A stretch of 64,000 nucleotides of DNA from Streptomyces gobiensis (GTDB taxonomy: Bacteria > Actinomycetota > Actinomycetes > Streptomycetales > Streptomycetaceae): positions 5,582,001 to 5,646,000 of the forward strand of contig NZ_CP086120.1 of NCBI RefSeq assembly GCF_021216675.1, given 5' to 3'. Under the pieces are notes generated by a model. It saw only the letters and a program-made list of their open reading frames with translations. It was not told the origin of the DNA and ran no database searches. How positions within the stretch are numbered: the stretch's first letter is position 1; each line of letters starts with the position of its first letter. This document shows, one piece after another, positions 33,443 to 41,706 of the stretch. The translations under genes and the position numbers were made by a program.

Positions 33443-34138
33443 CTATGTGTCTGTGCTCCGCCGTGACTGCTCGGCCTTGGCATCAGGCGCGTACATATCG
33501 ACGTACTCCTGCCCGGACAGCCCCAGAATCGCGTACATGATCTCATCCGTGACCGCCCGCAGCACCGCTCGCTCCTCAGCCATCCCGGCGAAACGCGAGA
33601 AGTCGAGTGGCTTGCCGAACCGGATGGTCACCCGCCCGATCCGTGGCACCACCCGGCCAGGCGGCTGAATCTCGAAGGTGCCCACCATGGCGCAGGGAAT
33701 CACCGGCACCCCGGCGCCCAGCGCCATAGCGGCTACCCCGACTCGCCCCTTGTACAGCCGTCCGTCGTGTGACCGCGTCCCCTCCGGATAAATGCCGAGC
33801 AACTCACCCCTCCGCAGTACCCCGAGCCCCTCCTCGATCGCGGCACGCGCGGCCTGCCGCCCGGAGCGGTCCACGGGGATCTGCCCAGCGCTGCGGAAGA
33901 ACGCCGCGGTCATCCGCCCCTTCAGCCCCGGCCCCGTGAAGTACTCGGCCTTGGCGAGAAAGGTGATCCGGCGCCGCAGGATCGCTGGCATCAAGAAGTG
34001 GTCGGAGAACGAGAGATGGTTCCCCGCGACAATCGCCGCGCCCTCGGCCGGTATGTGCTCAAGTCCTTCGATCCGCGGCCGGTACAGCAGCCGCAGAAAC
34101 GGCCCCAACAGCACGTACTTGAGCACGTAATAGAACAC
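33443..34138 (-). CDS. 1-acyl-sn-glycerol-3-phosphate acyltransferase (PlsC family)
   Basis: 231-aa membrane-associated acyltransferase making phosphatidate from lysophosphatidate. The catalytic HX4D motif is NHLSFSD (~residue 43), with block III YPEGTRS (~120) and block IV VPVIPCAMVGT. An N-terminal hydrophobic helix (VFYYVLKYVLLGPFLRLL) anchors it. I chose GTG at 34138 because GGGGAGG lies 8 nt upstream; an ATG nine codons further out (34165) has no such site. Streptomycetes have several paralogues, so the substrate is not certain. Confidence 0.88.
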   Translation of the reverse strand: MFYYVLKYVLLGPFLRLLYRPRIEGLEHIPAEGAAIVAGNHLSFSDHFLMPAILRRRITFLAKAEYFTGPGLKGRMTAAFFRSAGQIPVDRSGRQAARAAIEEGLGVLRRGELLGIYPEGTRSHDGRLYKGRVGVAAMALGAGVPVIPCAMVGTFEIQPPGRVVPRIGRVTIRFGKPLDFSRFAGMAEERAVLRAVTDEIMYAILGLSGQEYVDMYAPDAKAEQSRRSTDT

Positions 34139-34268
34139 CGCTCGAACCTCCCCGTGTCTCCCCATGCCGCCGCACAGTACTGGCAGCCAGCACGGCGGGG
34201 GAGAGGCACGGACGCCGCTGTCTCGGGTACGGCCTGCGCCGAACGGCTGACCCGGCGATCCGGCCCCG

Positions 34269-34427
34269 TCAGCTCCCCTCAGCCGATACCAGGCCCAGCG
34301 TCACCAGGCCCAGCACCACCCAGGCGAACCACACCCAACCATTGCCGCCCAGCGCCACGGAATAAGCCGTCGCCACCACCAAGGCGACCACTGTGGTTAC
34401 GGCCATTCCCTTCGCTGCTCCGGGCAT
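34269..34427 (-). CDS. small two-helix membrane protein
   Basis: 52-aa protein with hydrophobic segments MAVTTVVALVVATAYSVAL and WVWFAWVVLGLVTLGLV separated by GGNG. A strong GGAGGAGGTGG lies 5-15 nt before the ATG at 34427, which supports translation. Function unknown. It sits 89 nt downstream of the CtaG-like gene on the same strand and may share its transcript. Confidence 0.6.
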   Translation of the reverse strand: MPGAAKGMAVTTVVALVVATAYSVALGGNGWVWFAWVVLGLVTLGLVSAEGS

Positions 34428-34516
34428 CGCAGCCACCTCCTCCGGCAGCCGGGACGGCTTCCCGCCGCCCGGTATACAGCCAGGATTCCATGCTCCCGCG
34501 ACCGTGTGCCGGAGCG

Positions 34517-35467
34517 CTACCGCCCGCGTGCCCGCAGCGTCGCGAGATAAGCGTTGTACTCCGCCAGTTCCCGGTCTCCGTCCCGGTCCGCCGCCCGGTC
34601 CTGGCGCCGCGCCTGCCGCTGCTCGGAGAGGTACCACTGGAAGACCAGCGCGATCAGCACGATGACCGACGGGATCTCACTGAACGCCCAGGCGATACCA
34701 CCCGCCGCGTTCTGGTCCGCCAGCGCGTTCACCCCGAGCGACTCCGGTGGGTTGGCGTAAGCCTTCACCATCGGCTCGGACGCCATCATCAGCGCGATAC
34801 CGAAGAAGGCGTGGAATGGCATACCGGCGAACAGCTCTAGCATCCGCATCACATACCCCGGCCGGTGCGGCCCGGGATCCACTCCCATGATCGGCCAGAA
34901 GAAGACCAGCCCCACCGCCAGGAAGTGCACCATCATCGCGATGTGCCCTGGCTTGGACCCCATCAGGAAGTCGAACACCGGCGTGAAGTACAGGGCGTAC
35001 AGGCTGGCGATAAACATCGGGATCGTGAACGCCGGGTGCGTGACCACCCGCATATAGCGGCTGTGCAGCAGCGCCACCAGCAGCTCCCGCGGCCCCTTGC
35101 GGCCGCGGCCCGCCGAGGGCAGCGCCCGCAGCGTCAGTGTCACCGGAGCGCCCAGCAGCAGCAGGATCGGCGCCAGCATGCTGATCACCATGTGCTGGAC
35201 CATGTGCACGCTGAACAGCACCATGCCGTAGTCGTTCAGGGCGGTGCACATCACCAGGGCGACCATCAGCACGCCCAGCACAAAGGCGACCGTACGGCCC
35301 ACCGGCCAGGCATCCCCGCGCCTGCGCAGCCGGATGACCCCCCAGCCGTACAGGACCAGCGCCAGCAGGCAGCTGACCAGGAAGAACGGCTCACCGGTGA
35401 ACTCCAGCCCCCGCTGCAGCGTGAACGGCGGCAGGTCCATGGTCATGCCGTGGTCGCTGTGATCCAT
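34517..35467 (-). CDS. CtaG-like cytochrome c oxidase assembly membrane protein (caa3_CtaG)
   Basis: 316-aa polytopic protein with about seven TM helices (FFLVSCLLALVLYGWGVI, TVAFVLGVLMVALVMCTAL, MVISMLAPILLLLGAPVTL and others). HMVQHMVISML, MPFHAFFGIALMM and an N-terminal Met/His-rich stretch (MDHSDHGMTMD) resemble the copper-linked CtaG/DUF1404 group. Predicted role: copper delivery to cytochrome oxidase or another membrane cuproprotein. ATG at 35467 with AGGAGAG upstream. Confidence 0.85.
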   Translation of the reverse strand: MDHSDHGMTMDLPPFTLQRGLEFTGEPFFLVSCLLALVLYGWGVIRLRRRGDAWPVGRTVAFVLGVLMVALVMCTALNDYGMVLFSVHMVQHMVISMLAPILLLLGAPVTLTLRALPSAGRGRKGPRELLVALLHSRYMRVVTHPAFTIPMFIASLYALYFTPVFDFLMGSKPGHIAMMVHFLAVGLVFFWPIMGVDPGPHRPGYVMRMLELFAGMPFHAFFGIALMMASEPMVKAYANPPESLGVNALADQNAAGGIAWAFSEIPSVIVLIALVFQWYLSEQRQARRQDRAADRDGDRELAEYNAYLATLRARGR

Positions 35468-35510
35468 CCGTACTCTCCTGATTCGCGCCGATCGCCCGCA
35501 CCAGAGTAGA

Positions 35511-35544
35511 ACCGCCCCCGGCCGGAACACCGGCCGGGGGCGGT
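35511..35544 (-). terminator. 15-bp perfect hairpin after murT-gatD
   Basis: ACCGCCCCCGGCCGG (35511-35525) and CCGGCCGGGGGCGGT (35530-35544) pair perfectly over an AACA tetraloop. It starts 30 nt past the gatD stop on the minus strand, so it should end the murT-gatD transcript and insulate the CtaG-like gene. Confidence 0.8.
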
Positions 35545-35573
35545 CCCGGACGCCCTTGGCAAGCGGCGAACGG

Positions 35574-36302
35574 TCAGGCGGGCTGGGTCGCCGCCGCGAT
35601 CCGCTCGGCGCGCAGCGCCTCGTACCAGCGGTCGTCCACGGGCGGCAGCGCGTTGACGTCCAGCGCCAGCTTGAGCATCAGATCGGCGATGTGCGGGTTC
35701 CGGGCCAGCACCGGACCGTGCATATAGGTACCGAAGACCGTGTCGTTCCACGCCCCCTCGGTTCCATCACCCGTGCCATTGCCCCTGCCCAGCCGCACCC
35801 GGGCCAGCGGCCGTGCGGTCGGTCCCAGATGCGTCACCCCTTGGTGGTTCTCAAAGCCCGTGAGCTGGGGCAGCCCCAGCCGCTCGTCGATATCGGCCAG
35901 TACGTCACCGACGCACCGGTCCGCCTCACCGCGGCTGCTGGTCACATCCAGCAGCCCAAGCCCAGGTTCCCGCTCGCCCAGGTCGTTGATGAACTCATGT
36001 CCCAGAATCTGGTAGCCCGCACACACCGAGAAGATGATCGCGCCGTTGTCCACCGCGCGGTTCAGCCCTCCGTCACGCCGCAGCCGCTCAGCCGCCAGCC
36101 GCTGCGGGCGGTCCTCCCCGCCGCCGATCAGATAGATGTCCCCGGATGTGGGGATCTGCTGGTCGGAGCGGATGTCGATGCGCTGGACGTCCAGCCCGCG
36201 CTGCCGCGCGCGCCGCTCCACCACCAGGGCATTGCCCTGGTCACCGTACGTGCTCAGCAGGTCGGGGTAGACCCACACCAGCCGCAGGCTCGAATTACTC
36301 AT
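35574..36302 (-). CDS. gatD: lipid II isoglutaminyl synthase, glutaminase subunit GatD
   Basis: 242-aa class I glutamine amidotransferase of the CobB/CobQ-like group. The nucleophilic Cys is in FSVCAGYQILGHEF (~residue 95) and the catalytic His in FGTYMHGPVLARNP. It supplies ammonia to MurT for amidation of D-Glu in the lipid II stem peptide. ATG at 36302 with AAGGAG 9 nt upstream; a TTG three codons earlier also exists. It begins 39 nt after murT. Confidence 0.9.
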   Translation of the reverse strand: MSNSSLRLVWVYPDLLSTYGDQGNALVVERRARQRGLDVQRIDIRSDQQIPTSGDIYLIGGGEDRPQRLAAERLRRDGGLNRAVDNGAIIFSVCAGYQILGHEFINDLGEREPGLGLLDVTSSRGEADRCVGDVLADIDERLGLPQLTGFENHQGVTHLGPTARPLARVRLGRGNGTGDGTEGAWNDTVFGTYMHGPVLARNPHIADLMLKLALDVNALPPVDDRWYEALRAERIAAATQPA

Positions 36303-36341
36303 GCTCGCCAACTCCTTCAGCGCCGTCAGCGCGACGATGGG

Positions 36342-37583
36342 TCAGTTGCCGACAACGCGGCGCAGGTCCTGGAACGCGGTGTAGTTCGCGATCGCCTCGA
36401 TCCGGCCGGGCGGACACTTCCGCACGGCCTCCTCGGCGCTCTCGCACACCTGGAAGTCGACACCGGCCACCTCAAGACGCACTGCCAGGTCGAGACGCCG
36501 GTCACCGATCACACAGATCGGATGCCCGGCCAGCCGTGAGTAGTCGACGTCCCAGAGCCAGGAGGTGTCGGTGCCATCGGCGCCGCGGGCGTTGACGGAC
36601 AGGATCACCGGTGCGGGCGGGGGATCGATCAGGGAGAAGGTCTCCAGCCAGCCCGCCGGATTCTTGGCCAGCAGCAGCCGGATGTCCCGGCCCTGGTACG
36701 AGATGACGTCGTACCGCCCGGCGACCGCGGTGACCGCGTACATACGCTCCAGCGCCATCTGCGGCGGCACCCCGAAGACGGCCGCTACCGCCGCCGAGGT
36801 GGTGGCGTTCGCCTTGTTCGCCCGTCCCGGCAGCTGCAGCTGGATGGGCCAGGCCGAGCCGTGCGGGTCCAGTACATGATCACCGGAGAGCGCCCAGCTC
36901 GGCGTCGGGCGGCGGAATCCGCACTCACCGCAGAACCAGTCATCACCGGGCCGTTGCATCACACCGCCGCACGACGGGCACGACCAGGCATCGTCCTTCC
37001 ACTCCTGCCCGGCGGCCACCCACACAACATTGGGCGAGGAGGACGCGGCCCATACGACCAGCGGGTCATCGGCGTTCGCGACGATGACGGCCTTCGAGTC
37101 GGACAGCCCCTCCCGCCACCGCTCCGCAAGCATCCGGGTCTCAGCCGCGCGGTCGAGCTGGTCACGGGAGAGGTTGAGCAGTGCGATGGCCTTCGGCGTC
37201 ACATCACCGGCCACCCCGGCCAGGTATTTCTCATCCACCTCGATCACGCCATAGCGTGCGCTTGAGCCACCCGCCAGGGCCGAAGTGATACCGGCTGGCA
37301 TGTTCGCCCCCAGCGCGTTGGAGACGACCTCCTCGCCACTGGCCCGCAGGGCCTCAGCGATCAGCCGGGTGGTCGTCGTCTTACCGTTGGTCGCCGACAC
37401 CAGGATCACGTCCAGATGCCCAGCCAGCCGAGCCAGTAGATCAGGGTCGAGTCTCAGTGCCACCCGGCCGCCGATGACTGATCCGCTTCCACGGCCTGCG
37501 GCTCGCGACACCGCTGCCGCGGCCCTGCCCGCCGTCACAGCCAGTTTGGCCCGCGGCGACAGCGGCTCCGAGTTGCCTGCCAT
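36342..37583 (-). CDS. murT: lipid II isoglutaminyl synthase, Mur-ligase-like subunit MurT
   Basis: 413-aa Mur-ligase-fold protein with ATP loop VSATNGKTTTTRLIAEAL (~residue 55), VIEVDEKYL, NLSRDQLDR and an inserted zinc ribbon (CPSCGG ... CGECG) characteristic of MurT. The C-terminal DUF1727 region is present. It activates D-Glu of lipid II for amidation with GatD. ATG at 37583 chosen from AAGGAGG and family length; a long frame-open extension upstream belongs to antisense of the def gene. Essential in several Gram-positive bacteria. Confidence 0.92.
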   Translation of the reverse strand: MAGNSEPLSPRAKLAVTAGRAAAAVSRAAGRGSGSVIGGRVALRLDPDLLARLAGHLDVILVSATNGKTTTTRLIAEALRASGEEVVSNALGANMPAGITSALAGGSSARYGVIEVDEKYLAGVAGDVTPKAIALLNLSRDQLDRAAETRMLAERWREGLSDSKAVIVANADDPLVVWAASSSPNVVWVAAGQEWKDDAWSCPSCGGVMQRPGDDWFCGECGFRRPTPSWALSGDHVLDPHGSAWPIQLQLPGRANKANATTSAAVAAVFGVPPQMALERMYAVTAVAGRYDVISYQGRDIRLLLAKNPAGWLETFSLIDPPPAPVILSVNARGADGTDTSWLWDVDYSRLAGHPICVIGDRRLDLAVRLEVAGVDFQVCESAEEAVRKCPPGRIEAIANYTAFQDLRRVVGN

Positions 37584-37691
37584 CGTCCTTGATCCTCCTT
37601 GCGCTTCGGTCAGAGTGCAGCCTACCGAGATCCCGGTCGCTAACCCGAACCGCGTCATCGTTCGGTGACCAGCCACCCGTAGGCTGTGGAC

Positions 37692-38243
37692 ATGCGACGT
37701 GGCGCCATACCCGGCAGTTCCGGAAGCATCCGGCCTCTGCGTCTTTTCGGCGATCCGGCACTGCACGCCGCCTGCGAGGACGTGACGGACTTCGGCGCAC
37801 CGCTCACGCGGCTCATCGAGGATATGTTCGCCACCATGTACGCGGCCAGGGGAGTGGGGCTGGCAGCCAATCAGATCGGCCTTCCTCTGCGGGTATTCGT
37901 ATACGACTGCCCGGACGACGATGACCAGCGGCATATTGGCCATCTGATCAATCCGCGCCTTGCCGGGACCGGTGACCTGGCCATCCGTGGCCCGGAGGGC
38001 TGTCTGTCCCTTCCCGGTCTGGAGGCCGCGACGGCCCGTTCCGACCACGCCGTCGTGGAAGGACTGCGCTCCGACGGCAGCGTGGCCCGGGTCGAGGGCA
38101 CCGGCTTCTTCGCCCGGTGTCTGCAGCACGAGTGCGACCACCTCGACGGGACCGTGTACGCGGACCGGCTCGGCGGACTGCGGCGCCGGGCGCTGCTGCG
38201 CGCCATCCGGCGCACCTCCTGGGCGGGCCGGTCGGGCGCCTAG
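37692..38243 (+). CDS. def: peptide deformylase
   Basis: 183-aa iron/zinc enzyme that removes the N-formyl group from nascent proteins. All three motifs are present: GVGLAANQIG, EGCLSLP (metal Cys) and QHECDHLDG (two metal His and the catalytic Glu). ATG at 37692; a GTG two codons upstream is possible. It is divergent from murT and convergent with the TetR gene, with only 2 nt between stops. Probably one of several paralogues. Confidence 0.93.
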   Translation: MRRGAIPGSSGSIRPLRLFGDPALHAACEDVTDFGAPLTRLIEDMFATMYAARGVGLAANQIGLPLRVFVYDCPDDDDQRHIGHLINPRLAGTGDLAIRGPEGCLSLPGLEAATARSDHAVVEGLRSDGSVARVEGTGFFARCLQHECDHLDGTVYADRLGGLRRRALLRAIRRTSWAGRSGA

Positions 38244-38245
38244 CC

Positions 38246-38890
38246 TCAGAACGCCGGTCCGCCGAGCCGGTCGCCGGCCGCGGCCAGGCGTCCCCAGAGC
38301 AGATCCGCCAGATGCTTGACCAGCTGGGCACGTGGGCAAGGGCGGTCCCTGAGCCACCAGTCCCCGGCCGCGTGCATCATCCCGACGATGCCATGACCCC
38401 ACACCCGGGCCAGCTCATCGCTCCCCGGGCCGAGGTCGACCCGCTCATCGATGACCCTGCCGAGCTCCTCGCCCAGTCTGCGCAGCAGGGGGGCCGAGTG
38501 CTGCCCGACATCAAATCCCTGATCCCTGCCCGCCTCCTCCTCGGCCGGGTGCATCAGGAACCGGTAGACCTGCGGATGGGCCTCGATCGCGGCGAGGTAG
38601 GTGTCCAGCGTGGACTCGACCCGCTCGCGTCGTCCGGCGGGAGCGTCCAGCGCGGCGCGCAAGGCCTCCAGCAGGGCATCGGTGTGCCGTATCGCCAGGG
38701 CTCGGTAGAGCCCTCCCTTGTCTCCGAAGTGGCGGTAGAGGATGGGCTTGGTGATACCGGCCTCGGCGGCGATGGCGTTCATGGAGGCGCCGGGGCCCTC
38801 CCGCATCACCACCCGGTCGGCGGCCTCCAGCAACTCCGCACGTCTGCGCTCGGCGGCGCTGCGCTGGTCGCTCTGCTGACTGGTGTTCAT
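38246..38890 (-). CDS. TetR-family regulator of the adjacent acyl-CoA dehydrogenase
   Basis: 214-aa repressor. The N-terminal HTH (LLEAADRVVMREGPGASMNA, then GITKPILYRHFGDKGGLYRA) is typical; the rest is a ligand-binding helical domain likely to sense an acyl-CoA. ATG at 38890, GGGAGAG upstream. Divergent from acyl-CoA dehydrogenase at 39057; the region between has overlapping TTAC/GTAA palindromes over the promoter, indicating control of both genes. Confidence 0.88.
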   Translation of the reverse strand: MNTSQQSDQRSAAERRRAELLEAADRVVMREGPGASMNAIAAEAGITKPILYRHFGDKGGLYRALAIRHTDALLEALRAALDAPAGRRERVESTLDTYLAAIEAHPQVYRFLMHPAEEEAGRDQGFDVGQHSAPLLRRLGEELGRVIDERVDLGPGSDELARVWGHGIVGMMHAAGDWWLRDRPCPRAQLVKHLADLLWGRLAAAGDRLGGPAF

Positions 38891-38975
38891 GACGTCTCTC
38901 CCCGCCCGTGCTTTTGCCTTGCCCCTGCGCAACGTAACACCCGCAGGGGGGAGGAGATCGGGGGCACGGAGGGAG

Positions 38976-39022
38976 TTGACATGGCTTACTGACGGGTAAC
39001 AGACTGTGTTACCGCTAGTAAC
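38976..39022. promoter_or_regulatory. TetR operator cluster over the acyl-CoA dehydrogenase promoter
   Basis: A perfect -35 TTGACA is at 38976-38981. Downstream lie three overlapping TTAC/GTAA dyads: TTAC-n6-GTAA (38986-38999), GGTAACA-GACTG-TGTTACC (38995-39013, perfect 7-bp arms) and GTTAC-CGCTA-GTAAC (39008-39022, perfect). They occupy the expected -10/+1 zone (a CAGACT at 39000-39005 is 18 bp from the -35), so bound TetR would block initiation. Confidence 0.75.
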
Positions 39023-39056
39023 AAGCCACTGTAGCAAGTCACTGTAGGGGGCCTCT

Positions 39057-40283
39057 ATGGCAGAGTTCGCGCTGGATCTCAACGATGACCAGAAGGCCGT
39101 ACAAGAGTGGATCCACGGGTTCGCTGCCGATGTGATGCGCCCGGCCGCCGCCGAGTGGGACGAGCGCGAGGAAACGCCCTGGCCCATCATCCAGGAGGCC
39201 GCGAAGATCGGCCTTTACTCCCTCGACTTCTACGCCCAGCAGTTCTTCGACCCCACGGGTCTGGGAATTCCGATGGCCATGGAGGAGCTGTTCTGGGGCG
39301 ATGCCGGCATCGGTCTGTCGATCGTCGGTACCGGCCTGGCCGCTGTCGGTGTCCTGGCCAATGGCACCGAGGAGCAGGTAGGAACCTGGATTCCGCAGAT
39401 GTACGGGGACGCGGACGACGTCAAGGTCGCTGCCTTCTGCTCCTCCGAGCCCGACGCGGGCTCTGACGTCTCCGCCATGCGCACCCGCGCCGTCTACGAC
39501 GGGGCCAAGGATGAATGGGTGCTGAACGGCACCAAGACCTGGGCGACGAACGGCGGTATCGCCAACGTCCATGTCGTCGTCGCGGTCGTCGACCCGGAAC
39601 TGGGCGCCCGGGGCCACGCCTCCTTCATCATTCCCCCCGATACCCCTGGCCTTTCCCAGGGCCAGAAATTCAAGAAGCACGGTATCCGCGCCTCACACAC
39701 CGCTGAGGTCGTCCTCGAGGACGTCCGTATCCCTGGGCACTGCCTCCTGGGCGGCAAGGAGAAGCTGGACGAGCGGCTCGCCCGCGCCCGCGAACGGGCC
39801 CGTACGGGCGGTGCCCGCACCAAGAACGCAGCCATGGCCACCTTCGAGGCCTCCCGCCCCGCTGTCGGCGCCCAGGCTGTCGGTATCGCCCGCGCCGCCT
39901 ATGAGGTCGCCCTGGACTACGCCAAGACGCGGGTGCAGTTCGGTCGGCCGATCATCGACAACCAGGGGATCGCTTTCCAGCTCGCTGATATGCGCACGCG
40001 AATCGACGCCGCTCGCCTTCTCGTGTGGCGCGCTTCCTGGATGGCGGCCGCGGGCAAGCCATTCGACTCCGCGGAGGGATCGATGTCCAAGCTGTTCGCG
40101 GGGGAGACGGCGAAGTCGGTGACGTCACAGGCCATGCAGATCCTGGGCGGTAACGGATTCACCCGCGAGTACCCGGTCGAGCGGATGCACCGGGACGCTG
40201 CCATCTACACCATTTTTGAGGGTACGAGCGAGATTCAGCGTCTGGTGATCGCACGGACCGTTTCCGGTGTGACGGTGCGGTGA
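39057..40283 (+). CDS. acyl-CoA dehydrogenase
   Basis: 408-aa FAD flavoenzyme for alpha,beta-dehydrogenation of acyl-CoAs. AAFCSSEPDAGSDVSAMRT and TWATNGGIANVHVVVAVVD bind FAD and acyl-CoA; IYTIFEGTSEIQRLVIART near the C-terminus carries the usual catalytic Glu. The insert RARERARTGGARTKNAAM is charged and somewhat unusual. Driven by a promoter under the adjacent TetR protein. Cytosolic; fatty-acid or branched-chain oxidation, chain length not deducible. Confidence 0.92.
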   Translation: MAEFALDLNDDQKAVQEWIHGFAADVMRPAAAEWDEREETPWPIIQEAAKIGLYSLDFYAQQFFDPTGLGIPMAMEELFWGDAGIGLSIVGTGLAAVGVLANGTEEQVGTWIPQMYGDADDVKVAAFCSSEPDAGSDVSAMRTRAVYDGAKDEWVLNGTKTWATNGGIANVHVVVAVVDPELGARGHASFIIPPDTPGLSQGQKFKKHGIRASHTAEVVLEDVRIPGHCLLGGKEKLDERLARARERARTGGARTKNAAMATFEASRPAVGAQAVGIARAAYEVALDYAKTRVQFGRPIIDNQGIAFQLADMRTRIDAARLLVWRASWMAAAGKPFDSAEGSMSKLFAGETAKSVTSQAMQILGGNGFTREYPVERMHRDAAIYTIFEGTSEIQRLVIARTVSGVTVR

Positions 40284-40298
40284 GACGGGTGCCGGGCA

Positions 40299-40493
40299 TC
40301 AGGGGTTGAGGTCACTCAGGAGGCTGGCAAAGGTCGCCCCACTGGCTTCGATGCCGGGGGCGATAGCGGTGTCGGCGAGGTAGAAGCCAAGAAGTGCGCA
40401 GATGACGGCATGGGAAACCTTGAGACCGCCCTTGCGGGTGAGCAGAAAGATGACGATGCCGAGGAGGAGGACGCCGGAGATCGACAGGGCCAT
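40299..40493 (-). CDS. small membrane protein
   Basis: 64-aa protein with hydrophobic segments MALSISGVLLLGIVIFLLT and HAVICALLGFYLADTAIAP separated by a basic RKGGLK loop; the tail is acidic (SLLSDLNP). GGAG lies 7 nt before the ATG at 40493. It resembles short hypothetical membrane proteins common in Streptomyces, often near mobile elements. Function unknown. Confidence 0.7.
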   Translation of the reverse strand: MALSISGVLLLGIVIFLLTRKGGLKVSHAVICALLGFYLADTAIAPGIEASGATFASLLSDLNP

Positions 40494-40680
40494 GAGTGCG
40501 CTCCTGGTCCGAGGGTGCGGGGGTCACGCGATCGGGGGCCTGATGGGTGAACGCGGGCTCACGACGCCCGCTATGGCCTCCCCCAACTATCGCTGGGAGG
40601 AAGCACAGGCGGCGTGAGCGAAACGACGCAATTGGTCCACCATGAGGACCTTCGCCGCCTTGGGAGGGGCTGAGCGGAGT

Positions 40681-41613
40681 CTAGGAAGCAGTGCGGCGGC
40701 CGGCGGACTTCTTCGCCGGAGCCTTCTTCTTCGCCGTTGTCTTCTTGGCTGTGCTCTTGGCTGTCTTGGCGGTACTGGACTTTTTTGAGCCGGCCGCCTT
40801 CTTGGCCGTCTTCTTCGCTGGGGCCTGCTCGCCGCGGCTCGTCTTGGCGTCCTCGACGCTCTTCTCCAGGGCGGCCATCAAGTCGATGACCTTGCCCCCA
40901 GCCGCCGGCACCTCCTCGGCGTGCGGCGGCTCCACACCCTGCAGGCGGGCTTCGAGCACTTGCCGCAGCGCCTCCTGATACTCGTCGTGGAGCTCGGTCA
41001 GGTCGAAATCCTCGGACAGGGTTTCCATCAGAGAACGGGCCATCTTGAGTTCCTGTGGCCGCACCGCCACATCTTCTTCCGGGGCGATGTCGCTGATGGG
41101 GCGGACCTCGTCCGGCCATAGACATGTCTGCAGGACAAGTGTGTCTCCCACTACACGGAGAACGGCGAGAGACTCCCTGGTCCGCATGGCGATCTTGGTG
41201 ACGGCGATCTGCCCGGACTCCGACAGCGCTTCCCGGAGCAGGGCGTAGGGCTTGCTGGCGGAGCGGTCGGCGACACCCACGTAATAGGGCTTGGAGAACA
41301 TCAGAGGATCGATGGTGTCGGCGTCCACGAAGGCCAGTACGTCGATCACTTTCTTACTGGGCACCGGCAGCTCCGCCAGATCCTCATCGGTCAGCTTGAC
41401 GGTGGTGCCGTCCGGGGCCTCGTAGCCCTTGGTGATCTCCTCGTAGGGGATTTCCTTGTCCTCTGCCTCGCAGAACCGTCTCATGCGCACCCGCGAGCCG
41501 TCCTTTTCGTGGACCTGGTGGAGCGGGATGTCGTGCTCCTGGGTGGCGGTGTAGAGCTGAACCGGGATGTTCACTAGCCCGAACGAAATTGACCCTTTCC
41601 AGGTAGATCGCAT
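40681..41613 (-). CDS. ku: Ku protein (bacterial NHEJ)
   Basis: 310-aa DNA-end-binding protein. The Ku core spans ~1-255 (MRSTWKGSISFGLVNIPVQL, EITKGYEAPDG, FSKPYYVGVAD, LVLQTCLWPDEVRP). Residues ~260-310 are an AAKK-type Lys/Ala repeat tail, as in actinobacterial Ku with extended DNA-binding tails. It recruits LigD to double-strand breaks. ATG at 41613 chosen from the conserved Ku start and AAAGGAAC upstream. Divergent from the LigD polymerase gene, 93 nt apart. Confidence 0.95.
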   Translation of the reverse strand: MRSTWKGSISFGLVNIPVQLYTATQEHDIPLHQVHEKDGSRVRMRRFCEAEDKEIPYEEITKGYEAPDGTTVKLTDEDLAELPVPSKKVIDVLAFVDADTIDPLMFSKPYYVGVADRSASKPYALLREALSESGQIAVTKIAMRTRESLAVLRVVGDTLVLQTCLWPDEVRPISDIAPEEDVAVRPQELKMARSLMETLSEDFDLTELHDEYQEALRQVLEARLQGVEPPHAEEVPAAGGKVIDLMAALEKSVEDAKTSRGEQAPAKKTAKKAAGSKKSSTAKTAKSTAKKTTAKKKAPAKKSAGRRTAS

Positions 41614-41630
41614 AATTTGTTCCTTTCTTG

Positions 41631-41649
41631 CGATCTTCAGGGTAGATCG
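41631..41649. promoter_or_regulatory. dyad between ku and ligD-Pol
   Basis: CGATCT (41631-41636) and AGATCG (41644-41649) form a perfect 6-bp inverted repeat with a 7-nt spacer centrally in the 93-nt divergent region. GGTAGATCG occurs again at 41602-41610, inside the start of ku. A shared operator is possible. Confidence 0.35.
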
Positions 41650-41706
41650 GGGCGCCGCACCGCGACAGTCCAGGGCGGCAGTCAGGGTGCGTGCGATTCT
41701 CGGAGT

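Noticed and set aside
36342..38402. 686-codon extension of murT
   Set aside because: The extra N-terminal part lies antisense to peptide deformylase; AAGGAGG and family length place the start at 37583.
40690..40830. Apparent short-period DNA repeats
   Set aside because: They are the codons of the Lys/Ala-rich tail of Ku, a protein feature rather than a DNA repeat or CRISPR.
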